From contig CM070873.1 of assembly GCA_036365515.1 (NCBI GenBank), forward strand, positions 25,340,585 to 25,404,584: DNA of 64,000 nt, in the 5' to 3' direction. This document shows, one piece after another, positions 12,368 to 24,300 of this stretch. This stretch comes from Torymus aiolomorphi. Lineage: Eukaryota > Arthropoda > Insecta > Hymenoptera > Torymidae. The notes under the pieces are model-generated. The model ran no database searches. It was not told the origin of the DNA and was given only the letters and a program-made list of their open reading frames with translations. The translations under genes and the position numbers were made by a program. The stretch's first letter is position 1; every line of letters begins with the position of its first letter.

Positions 12368-15300
12368 GCCAACATAAATGTACCTCATATCTTAATAGTT
12401 TTATAATCAAAAAATGATTTTGAATTTTTCGTTTTTCTTATATTTTAATATGTTACAGTATTTATAACTTAATATCATTAGTTTTTTTTGAAAGGTCGTT
12501 AAATTACCTACAATTTCTTTTTTGAAAAGTTAAATTATCTTTAGTCTGTCATTTGTTAATAAGGAAAACGTTTTCATATTTCATAAATTAATTTCTCAAA
12601 AAATATTTTATTTATCTACTTGAAATTTTAACCACTTATTACACTCATCGAAGACTATATTTGGTTAAAATTTCAAGTGATTATCTTCATTTGTTTTGGA
12701 GAAAAAAATCTTTTTGAAAATAAGTGCATTTTCTTTCTCCGACGATAACAGGAATAAAAGTCAACCAATCGTCTTCAAATTTGGCACAGAGATAGCTTTT
12801 TTATATCTTCGAACCGAGTTCGTTATCCGAAAAAATCGGTTCATTATGTAACGAGTTTTCGTCCATTTACTTAGAATAATAATTATAAATTGTAACAACG
12901 CGGCAAATGTTTGTAAACCTTGGGCACGCGTGCGAACAAGAAAAACACCGACTCCAAACGCCAAGTACGAAAGCCAGAGAACTAGAAGAGTACCAGGGAT
13001 GAAATTATATCAATGAATTCATCTTTTTACGAGGAATAAAATTATTCTATTTACAAGAATAAATATTAAAAATTTACATCAACGCCGACGCAGTTTATAA
13101 AAATTAAACGCGCACTCAGAACGCCGAATTCGAGAGCACAGAGAAGAGGAGGCCGGAGGAAGGGAGGAGCAAGTAAAACGCCATATCCAATAGGCATGCT
13201 AGAATCGAGAGAGACAGCGAGAGGGGAAGCCACAGTATGAGAGAAAGAAAAGAGAGAGACAGAGAACGAGAAAACTCGGCGCATACGTGAGAGAGGTCTG
13301 GCGTTTGTCAAGACCAACGCGGTTCCGATTTTCCCTTACCGAGGCGAAAAAGATGACAGGTCGTAAAAAGCCGAAATTATGAGTCCAGCTAAGTGCAAGG
13401 TGACAGCCGCACTTTTCGGCTGGGGGGAGCGATCGGCTACCTACCAAATGTATGAAAATAGATACATTGAAGGATGCTCAATCTGGGTCACTTGACCTTT
13501 GCGAAAAGCTTTTCTCGGGAACGGGCGGTGTCTCCAAAGGAAGTCAGGAAACATCTTTATGGCTTTGTTTTTAACCCGATCGACCAACCACGGAGTTGCC
13601 ATATATGGAGTTATGCACGGCACAGGAGCTTTTAATAGACAATAGTCGAGAAGCTTCTGTGTACGTGAAAATCGGGTATAAAAAGGCTGAATAATGAAAG
13701 CATGGCGCGCAGTCCACCACAGTAATTTGACGAGGATGAATCTCTGCTCGAGGCCTCCAACGGAACATAGAAAAAGTACGACGAGCAACATTTAGAAGAA
13801 ATCTGGAAGAGAGGAGACCGTGTCGAACTTCGTCGAAAGTCAAGAGGCTCTCGCTGCGCCCATCATCTGAGCCTTCACCACATTCATCTTATCCGATCTA
13901 CGCAGTGGCAATCACCACATCTGCTACTAGAGAAGAGAACTTAAAGGGATCGATCATCTCGCACTGAAGGACGGACTGAACCACCGACCTCGTTCAACAA
14001 GCGGGGTGCAAAGCCCAAAGGTACTAAAATCGAAAAATGTATTCAAATTTGTATTTTGTCGCGGATTGAATAAAAAGTAAATTCATTATTTTATTAAGAA
14101 ACCTTGTAAATTTCTGTTTATTCCGGGATTCCGCATCCTGGTTACGCATAGCGCTTTCGGGTGTTGGCGAAAAGTAAGGGATCCGAGTACGCATGGGCTT
14201 GCCCAGTGCCTACTCTTATAATTTGATTATAAGGTGAGTAATCTCGACATAACAATTATGACCAAAGATATTTGAGGTTAAAAATTTTTTTTTAAATATT
14301 TTTGAATCGTGTTTTCACAGAGAATATTTTATTTATCAACTTAAAATTTTAAACAATTATTACACTCATCGAAGATTATATTTGGTTAAAATTTCAAGTA
14401 GATAAATAAAATATTTTTTGAGAAATTAATTTATGAAATATGAAAACGTTTTCCTTAATAACAAATGACAAACTAAAGATAATTTAACTTTTCAAAAAAG
14501 AAATTGTAGGTAATTTAACGACCTTTAAAAAAAAAACTAATGATATTAAGTTATAAATACTGTAACATATTAAAATATAAGAAAAATTCAAAATCATTTT
14601 TTTTAATAAATAGGTGCGCCTATCTACATTTTGTTTTGAAAGAAATAAAATAACCAAAAAAGATTCAAAGAATGTCAGATATAAAAAGAATCAGTTAAAA
14701 GTTAGACAATGGCATTTAGCGATAGATATTAATACCTTTGCTTGAATAAAAAAAAAAATTATTATTGAAATTCATTAGCAATTTTTTTTATGAAAAACTT
14801 AGTTTTAGAATTTAAATTTAATAAAAGGTATCCATAAATTAATTTGATGAAGCTAAGTGCCAAAGAATTGGCAGCGGTTTTGTTTAACGTCTTATTCACA
14901 TATCTGACCAATAGTTATTATATTGTGTTAAACAATTTGAAACATATAAAAAGTATTGCAAACACTATAAATTTTTGTAGAAATACGCTAACTTTCAATA
15001 CTTAATGAAATGCGACTTACTTGTTAACGATATCATCCTATTTTTAATAATTTTAGTTTCATGCCTTAACTGTTAAGTCACAGGGCTTTGGCTCAAGTAT
15101 TCCTTTCTATCAGTGTACAGCTTGAATATACCAGGAAACCTGAAACACTATAAACATTTTGTAGCGAATCCCGCTTTTCTTCCTCAGAACGTTCGACATT
15201 AAATGTCCCGTATAATTTTTACCCTAAACGACCTACCTCCCATTCCTCAAATCTCCTATCACGACATCCATAAACCCCCAGAGTAGCAGCACTCCACCTG

Positions 15301-18300
15301 CAGCCTCTTCAAGTCCGCGCATATCTCGAGCGTGTCAGTGCGCATCCCCCCCGAATGCTGCGCATTTTGATGACCCCGTCACGTGAGCGCGTTGTGTAAA
15401 TCGCTAAGGGCGGCTCTGCTCCTATCTCCACGCGCGACATAATTAATGTATTAATGAAGATCCGCGAGTGAGCGCTTTGTCCGGGTTTACGGCCGAGGGC
15501 GCGGTTGCGCCGTGTATGTATGTATATCGGATGCGGCTGCGTGTCGAGAGATGCTTTGCCGTGGATGCGATTTAATTTTGCCTCGGATAATACGGTGTAG
15601 GTTGCGCGCCGTGCGTGTGCATAGTGTTGTTATTGTGTTTAGTGGTTGTGGATAGGGTCGGTGAGCAAGTAGAGGGTGCAAAAATTGCTTGTTAGAGGGA
15701 TGTGGTTGGTGTTTATGGCGTAGTTTGTTGTGCGACCTATAGTTAAATTCGAGTAAACAGTGCGCATATAAAACTATTGAATAGCGGTGTGTTTTTTTAA
15801 ATTTTACATGTTGATGCAGTGCATTTTATCGACTTTTTAGCTCGGTTAATTGGGATGTGATTTTGATGAGAAACCATTGTACATATTGAAATTGATTTAT
15901 ATAGCTCATTTTTTTATCTAAAAATCTTTATTGTTTTATAATAAAAATAAAAGTGCTGTAATTTTTAATGTAAATCTGAATACATAAAATGAACATTATA
16001 CGAAAACAATTTGAGATGAAATATTTATTGTTATAATAAGTATAGGAAGATGTTTTAAGTTGAATTAGGTTTATTACTGGGGAAAACGTTAATCTATTGA
16101 ATTAAATGTAATGAAATGTTAATTATTTGTCCCAAATTGGCTAATAATTAATTTATTTATTGTATTGTTGGAAAACATCATCTCTTTAGAATTTTAATCA
16201 AAAGAGAAAAATAAATATTTGATCCAAACTTTACCCGTGAAATTTGAATTAGAATAAAGGTATAATGTCATTTACGAAAAATATTTGGTAATATTTTACA
16301 ATCACACAAATTGACAATTATTTTGATATTTAAAATTATTACAAAAATTATACGACACTTCAGTGTTCTTGTTGAAATTGAACTTGCATAATGAATCTCT
16401 TAATCAAGTACACGTGATACACGGGTCGTACATTATTTATGGCATTAGAACTAGAGGCGGCGGCTTAAAGCCGAAAACAGTTTTGGACTTTGAAACTCCC
16501 CGGCATTAAACCGTACGTGACTAGCATCATGCGGTCATTTTTGTACTTTGAAACTTATAGTGCACCAAAAAAAAATTGCGGTGATACTTTTTGCAAAGAT
16601 TATTTCGAGGACAGTTTTAAAGCTGCGGCTATAGTAAATTCATTTCAATTTAAATAAAATTATAAATTTTATAATTTGTGTAAAATTGCGTTTGTGTTGG
16701 GGGCTAATCTGAGAAATGGTTTTAATATTTTCAAAATTAATCTTTATAATTTCTGGTATCAATACATGATATAGTTTAAATAATAAAAGAAAAAAAAAAC
16801 ATGATATAGTTTACCATATTTTAAATGTTAAGAGATAAACATACAATTAAAATTTCAAATCCACTAACTGATAAAATCTAATAATAATAAAAATAATAAT
16901 GTTTCTAACCACTAACTGATAAAATTTAATAATAAATAAAAAATAATAATTTTTCGAATAAAATTTCAATAACACAAAATCCGAAGAAGAAATTCATAAT
17001 TTTTATTTATATTATTCTAGTAATTACTACAATTTGATTATAGCTTATATTGAAAATTCCCATAAAATTCTCATATCGCTAAGTGTGCATCAATCCAAGT
17101 ATTACAATGAGACCAAAAGTGAGAGGATGTGTGGAACTGCGGTGCAATTTGTATATTCAAGAACTTGTATCGTCCTTTCACACATCCTCTCAATTTGTAT
17201 AGTGTATTTTATTAGAAAATTAATCTCGTATAACTTTAAATAAATTTGTATTCAGGCAAATATTGGAAACATTGATATTTAAACTACTGGTATTTATGTG
17301 CGTTTTACTCGCATTTTTAAACACTTATATTATTTAAAATATTTATAAAACTATAAGGTATGGTTCAAAAGAATACTAAAATATATCGAACATGTCTGAA
17401 TTTCTGTATTTTTCCGGAAATTAATTTACTAAAGAGATTTCCAATTTTCGATAATTTTATCCATTGGTTTATTTATACACATATGAAGAATAAATTTTGG
17501 CAGCGAGCACAGTATATCGTCTTGCTATAGTTCAAATCAAATAAATTAATAACAGAGATTAATAATATTACTACCCTTATCAATTAGAACTACACAAAAA
17601 AATATTTCCGTACTCTCTAAATTTTTTTCAGTGCAAAGTAGGGCACTGGTACAAAATAGTGAATAATATATAAACTATTTATTCAATGTATATGCACTTT
17701 CAAAATAGTGAAATTGGATTTTCACTAAAATATTGTGTATATATCTGTGGCTTCCAGGAATGACGAGTTAACTGACTTTTTGTCAAAATTGAGTTAGCAT
17801 CGGAATTTATACCTTCTAACTACCCTTTTTCATATAGACTTGGTTCGGAAATCTGAAACGCGTTCAAAGAGCAAATATCAGCTAAGTGCATAACCACTTA
17901 ACTGCGCCTCTGCCCGGAAAAACCACTTAACTGAATATTTATATTTAATTAAAAGCACCTTTTTGAAGTTAATACTATACAATAGATTATAATATATCTA
18001 TTTTTATAGTAACAAAGATCAAAGGTAGTAGATAATAGAAGGTAACACAACAGCTGTGATTGTCGGGCGATGGGGCGAGTATATGCATAAACAGTAACCA
18101 AGTAACGTTCGGTATTCAGTTTACCGAATTCCGTTGACTTCACGCACATTCCATTGGGAGGCGCATGCGCGAGAATTAGGGCTTCACGAGACTCCAAGAA
18201 TATTATTGATCTTGATTTGTCTTGTATTGAATTTTCAAGAGAATACCGAGACAATATAATGTGTAAATTTTTCAAGACAATATCGAAATTAAAATGAACC

Positions 18301-21300
18301 AAGAATATTGTTATTGACAAGATTTTTAGTGGAATTCTTTTCATTGATTAACAAATATTTACGTGAATAACTACAGCCTTATCAATCTTACAGTCTTATC
18401 AGTGCATACGGGTAACTTCATGTCAAGTGTGACAGGTCAAAATTTTAAAATTGCTCAAAACTTTTTTACTAGTTCCAAAATAGCTACAAAACATAACCCT
18501 AGAGTTTTAGAGCAAAATATTCAATCGTTCAAAAGTTAGAATTTATTGAAAATTTGAAAATTTTGAATTTTTTCATAAATCTTCAACATTCATGATTTTT
18601 TAATTCAAAAACTTGAAACTTTTTGTATAGCACATTGAATGGGAAAAAGTTTCCAAATTGTAAGTAGAATTGCTCAGAATTTTTCCAGATTGATCTCAAT
18701 TATATTGCTAATTTTACGTAAGAAAATACCATACAAAATATGCTTAAGGCAGCTGTGACATGATTAATATCCCTCGACAGAGGCTAAAAATTTGATACAA
18801 AATGTTACTTTTAAAATGAAACCTTGATGAAAGTGGAATGCAAACTCAGAAACAAGTAACAGACAATTGAAACTGTCAAAACAGTGAAAAGTACTATAAC
18901 AGTACTATAACAATACTATAATAGTATTTTTCACTGGGGCGGGGGGGGGGGGGTTAGGAGACGTGTACCTCTGCAAGTCAGTACATGGTCAAGGAATCTT
19001 TTTATGTTTTTGCGATCTAAATAAAAAAAAAGCTTCGAGTCTGCGCAGTAGAGACTGTCGCGGATGGGGCGCGCGCCTTCAAATGACGAGTGAATTTAAG
19101 GTGGTTCTCCTTGGACTCCCTAGTCAAAGCAGTGCTAAATGTAGAAATTACCTAAAATTTTAAAAAACCATAGTGTAATGTGATTTATTTATTTAAAATG
19201 ATAGAGATAGTCAATGTATGATAAATAAAGTATATTTATAACATGACTAAAATAACTTTTTTCACAAAATGGCGATATTCTAGAAACTAGATATTGTCAC
19301 TACAAATAATTGTTGATAAATCACTGGAATCTTTTTTGTTTCTCAACCGATTTTATTTTTCAAAATCTCATTTTGCTCCTTAAGAAATTTCATGGGGACT
19401 TGCCGAAGGAAAAATTAAAAATTATTCAAAACTCAGAAAGTTATAGCCAATTAAAAGAATATTTTGTTTTAACTACGTACATGAATTTATGAACAATTAT
19501 CTATAACTTTCTGAGTTTTGAATAATTTTTAATTTTTCCTTCGGCAAGTCCTCATGAAATTTCTTAAGGAGTAAATTGAGACCTTGAAAACTAAAATCGG
19601 TTGAGGAACAAAAAAGATTCCAGTGATTTATCAACAATTGTTTGTAGTGACGATATTTAATTTCTAGAAAATCGTCATTTTGTGAAAAAAGTTATTTTAG
19701 TCATGTTAAATACGCTTTATTTATAATACATGGACTATCTCTATCATTTTAAATAAATTAATCACATTACAACTATGGTTTTTTTAAATTTTAGGTAACT
19801 TCTACATTTAGCACTGCTTTGACTAGGGAGTCCGAGGAGAACTACCTTAAGCTAGAGAAGTTGGGTGTTATGTAGACGTGTAATACAAGGCAAAATAATT
19901 ATGTAAATAATTCTTAACCCCAAGTAGGCGGGGATGCGAGTTTCACGCGTATACGGGAGCGCGTCAGACGTGCATACAAGGAAAAATAATTATGTAAATA
20001 ATTCTTAACCCCAAGTAGGTGGGGGATGCGAGTTCCACGCGTATACGGGAGCGCGTCAGACGTGCATGCAAGGCAAAATAATTATGTAAATAATTCTTAA
20101 CCCCAAGTAGGCGGGGGATACGAGTTCCACGCATATAAGGGAGTCATGTAGACATGCAAAAATAAGCAAAACGATTATTTAAACAATTCCTCCGGCTACT
20201 TGGGTTTAAAAATTATTTAAATAATCGTTTTGCTTATTTTTGCATGTCTACATGACTCCCTTATATGCGTGGACCTCATATCCCCCGCCTACTTGGGGTT
20301 AAGAATTATTTACATAATTATTTTGCCTTGTACGCCCGTCTGACGCGCTTCCGAATACGCGTGGAACTCGCATCCCCCGCCTACTTGGGGTTAAGAATTA
20401 TTTACATAATTATTTTGCCTTGTATGCCCGTCTGACGCGCTCCCGTATACGCGTGGAACTCGCATCCCCCCAAGATGCAAAGCACGACTCAGCACAGCAC
20501 GGCGCAGGGCAGGGCAGGACGATGCATTTGTGGAAAGTCCCTTATAGGCCGTGTCACAAACTTCCTCCGTCGATAACTGTTATCGAAATCGGAGGGGGTC
20601 ATGGAGTGAGAATGTCTTACGGATGTGGATCTCTAGAGTCGCCCGAGGTGTGTGAGCGCGTTCTTTTGCGTTGCCTAGCGTTGTTTTGAAAAAATGAACT
20701 TTTTGTTTCTGTCATTACTGTTCTGACATTGTCACGGAGAAGAAGGTATTTTTTCTCTCCCGAATATTCAGTTCTCAGTCTGTACTCTTTCAATAAACGT
20801 TGCTGTTTTCATTTTCTTTAAATAAGTCTTCTTTTATTTCTGCGTGAGTTTTGTCATTTGCATTTATTATAAAAGTATAATGAATGGGTATTATATTTAT
20901 ATAAATAAAAAATAAATTTTGAAAAAAAAAACAAGATTATCAAGACAATACAATAATTTCTTCTTCAAGAACAAGACAATATTCGTATTTTCAATATTTT
21001 TCAAGGCCGATTTCAACATTTTGTATTAATATTGTCTTGTCTTGACTCTTGTGAAGCCCTAGCCGGAATGAATATTTAAAAAAGAATTCGTATTCTATGT
21101 TTTACGTGTAGAAAGAAATATTGTTGCCGACAGGTTTTCGTTTATTATAAATTTGTAAATAACTCTGTAAAAATGCAGGAGACAAAGAGAAAATAATAAC
21201 GATAAAATAAGAGACGGGAATTTTGAATGTGATGGCCGAGCTTGCGGTGAAATATAGCCACCCAACTAGGGATAATTTCGGTTATCCCGAGGTTGTCAGA

Positions 21301-24300
21301 CCCCGTTTGTGGGAGCTTGCTCCCAGCTGTGTGGGTTAATGCGGAGAAATAATCTCGGATTATTTCGTGACCTTTTTTGGCTACCACCAAGCTACGGCCA
21401 TACGCACAAATTTAAAATTTGAATTTCGAACGCACTTCGCCGATCGATAAATCGACGGCGGAGCGGGAGACGAAGGTAGCAGCAAGTCGGCTACAACGAG
21501 ATAACGTAGCAACGCCATTCATTTTTTAAGTTTTTTTCTCTTCTCTCTTGCATTTACACATTCAGTATGTTTATATATATAATAAAAAAAAGGAAAATGA
21601 CATATGAAAAGCGAAGGGGAAGGCTTTTCAAGTACGCGAGTGTGCGTCAGACCGTTTTCTGAGCTTGAGCTTTCAAGATCTGTTTTCTTAACCTCGTTAA
21701 ATAAAGTTACCTTTCTTTTTATCTGACTTAATTTGTATACTTATTTCCATCCTCTACAACTATGTTATTTATCTTATTTGAACAATTTCCCTAAACCACT
21801 TAACTGGATAGTTACCGGAATAACGACTTAACTGCATTGTTTTGTTTTTTTATACAAAGAACAAAAATGTATTCTAGCAGTTGATAGTGGGGTTCGAAAG
21901 ATACTCGATACCTTTGTAAATGTCTAAATTGTTATGACTCATCTCGCGCATTTTGATCTTACGTATGAAGTGTCATGAAAGAAATTTTAAAACGTTTATT
22001 TCTTGAAAATACGTAAAAGCCAGTTAAGTTGTTATTCCTGGAAGCCATCGATATATAGTAAAAAAATAGTGTTTATGTACTATTTTGTTACAGTTATTCA
22101 TAATTACAAAATAAATTTACTAGTCGACAAAAAAAAAATGAAATTCCTCCAGCATATCTCAACTTCTGTGTCCCTCAGTTCTCAGGTGACGAGTCGCGCA
22201 GGCTATGTGGCGGCCCGGCGACGGCAGCGAGCGCCGCGGAGAAGGGCTCAGCGCCCTCGGCGTCCGGCCCCATGAGCGTCGCCGCGTACGGCTCACTCGT
22301 CTTCCAGCTGAAGGATGCGCACCTCGAGGCCTCCGGCACCTGCGACTTTGTGCTGCGCGGTCTGCGCGTCTTCAGCAAGACGATGATTGTCACCGTCGCC
22401 CTGGCCTTCCTGTCCACGATGCCGATCGTCATGCTGATACTGGGTAAGTGTCGCTGGGGTCTTATTGATTGGTTGTCGCGGAGAGGGTTTGATAGTTTTT
22501 TTCGTGGTCTTGGGATGTTGGAGTTTAAGAGACACGATAGATGTTTCTCTGAAGAATCATACCTTAGGTGATGTGAAATACCGACATAATTTGAGAAGAA
22601 GTATATCTTATGTAAATACTAATAGAATCGCTAAAAAAATTCAGAGAGCAGTATTTGCATATATATACGGAGGGCTTGACAACGATGTTTTTTCAAAAAA
22701 ATATCTAGAAATTACTTAATTAATGCGATGTGAGTGCCACCCGTTACCGAAGATTGCAGGGACCCGTTTTTCTCATTCAATTTTGAATTTTAAGAAAATA
22801 TCGCTCTCGTACGTTATAGTTAACTAACAAATCTATAACGTGTCAGAGAGATTTTTTGTCAAAATTCAAAATTGAATGAGAAAAACGGGTCCCTGCAATC
22901 GTCGGTAACTGTGGGACCTCGCATCGCCTTAAATAAAAACCGTATTGTCGATAAGTAGGAATCTGCATTTTTATCATTTTACCTAATTTGTAAACAAGTA
23001 CATCTTATGAAAATACTAATAGAATCGATAAAAAAAAAAAGATTCTGAGTATATTACGTGCGTGTACGAAGGGCTCGACAAACGTGTTTTAAACTGAATT
23101 AGTTGTGACTTTAAAATAGGACAAAAAATCTAAAATGTTTTTAATTATTTGCACAAGCAGAGTGCAAAACCATGTACAACTCTCACTCAGAAACATTTTT
23201 CCTTTTTGTTCACGATGGAACCTTTCTGGAGTGTTTTCTGCTAAAATCCATTTCCACAATAGCCCGAGAAATTTTTCAGAGCGCCGATAAAACTGAAGCG
23301 TTGTTTAAGTTTACAACGAGTTTTGGTCCCGAATTGCGAGGAGAATGTATAAAAATGGTCGTGTCGAGAAAAGCTGCCGTAGAGACGTATCGAATTGTTT
23401 TGCGCAAAGGAAAATTCTGTGCGATTACTTATTCAACGTTTCGGAGTACGTGAGATAAATTATGCAAAATTCCGGTACACGATGTAATTTTTTCCCCCAC
23501 TGTTCTGTAGAATTGAAAATGTTTTGTTATCTCCAACTTCTAAATTCAATATTTTGGTGGGGTATATTTGGAAATGAATTTGTTTGGTCGCGTGTGTCGA
23601 AACTTTTAGCGCAATTGAATTATAAGGATACCTTTGCTAACTCGGATATTCTATCTCAATATTGGCTCTCGCCTTCTCTTGTTTGAGCAACCGCCATATA
23701 TTTTATCCAACGAACGCTTATAGGGGAAGGCGGGGCATGGCGTGTCAGGTAGGTAAGTTTGGCACCCTCATATTTTTAATATTAATGAATGCAAAAAATG
23801 TAATTTTTACGTAAACCTAATTAGATATGCTTTTAGAATTTTCCTCTATACTTTTGAGATTATAGATAATGTTTAACATTTAATTTAATAAGATTGAAAA
23901 TCGGTGCTTAGAAACAAGGTTGACTTCATTTTTAAGTCGCTTGGAGCAACGAGAAAATGATTTTTTTTCTAAATGAGACCAAGCCTATTTGATAGTTTCA
24001 ACTTTTATCTTTCAAGCCCTGTTTTTGTTATTTTCAGAAAATCTTTATAAATAATATAATTAAAAAATGAAAATGGTATTAAAATGGGGCATGACGTGGC
24101 ACCCTGGCGGGGCACGCGTGGCACACTCCGGCGTATCAGTGCGCCGCGGCGGCCGCCGAGCAAAGTAATCTAACCTACAAACCAAAAACGGAGCAAGATG
24201 GGTTAACAACTATGCAGTGCAATAATTTAGTTTTAAACTAGTTTTTAGTTTCAATTATTAGATTAATAAGTAAATAACGATTATTTCGACTGCGTATTAA

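Larger units (their letters stand above)
11631..15115. mobile_element. 3.5-kb TA-flanked inverted-repeat element
   Basis: The termini CACTGATAGAAA (left) and its complement (right) continue as matching arms of about 117 bp (11631-11757 against 14997-15115), flanked by TA on both sides. A second pair of inverted segments, about 300 bp, lies at 12409-12690 and about 14320-14610. The left arm carries a TG/TGCG microsatellite and an LTR-like segment; the core (about 12970-14240) is of different, balanced composition. No transposase frame was found, so it looks non-autonomous. Confidence 0.75.
18177..21061. mobile_element. hAT-like non-autonomous element 1
   Basis: Termini TAGGGCTTCACGAGACT and complement TAGGGCTTCACAAGAGT. 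The flanking 8-mers are GCGAGAAT and GCCGGAAT (6 of 8 match), consistent with an old hAT target duplication. Subterminal copies of GACAATAT and its complement resemble those of element 2 (30286-33093). Cargo is a TTAA hairpin and an array of ~92-bp repeats. No transposase frame. Confidence 0.7.
17748..22047. mobile_element. Inverted-repeat element with TGGCTTCCAGGAAT ends
   Basis: The left end TGGCTTCCAGGAATGACGAG and the right end, as complement, TGGCTTCCAGGAATAACAAC match over about 30 bp. A motif close to GGAATAACNACTTAACTG recurs at both ends and in both subterminal zones (17893, 17922, 21796 and 21824). Net of inserts the element would be about 1.4 kb. No transposase frame is seen. It contains a hAT-like element at 18177-21061. 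Confidence 0.7.
17613..22115. mobile_element. Split MITE that hosts a stack of nested elements
   Basis: The left part starts CTCTCTAAAT after TA and contains AATAGTG and ATATGCACTT motifs, like the MITE at 2748-3337. The right part (about 22053-22090) carries the inverse complement of the left inner segment (ACTATTTTGT and TAGTGTTTAT-type matches). Its far right terminus is not clear. Everything between 17748 and 22047 is an insertion. Confidence 0.5.

Noticed and set aside
13441..13843. 116- and 90-codon minus-strand frames
   Set aside because: They lie in the LTR-like insert, overlap each other, and show no domain or start context.
14161..14185. Primer-binding site TGGCGAAAAGTAAGGGAT
   Set aside because: Not preceded by a CA-ending LTR boundary, and no matching tRNA end is evident. 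Kept only as a weak hint in the LTR-like call.
19870..20473. CRISPR-like regular repeats
   Set aside because: Units are adjacent without unique spacers and reverse orientation at the centre. The genome is eukaryotic.
22186..22200. Acceptor AG at 22184-22185 for exon 5
   Set aside because: Using it shifts the frame and meets a stop before the membrane helix; the AG at 22177-22178 keeps the frame.
23172..23686. Two consecutive + frames as a small gene
   Set aside because: Different frames, no motifs, no promoter or splice logic. Low-AT intron DNA explains them.
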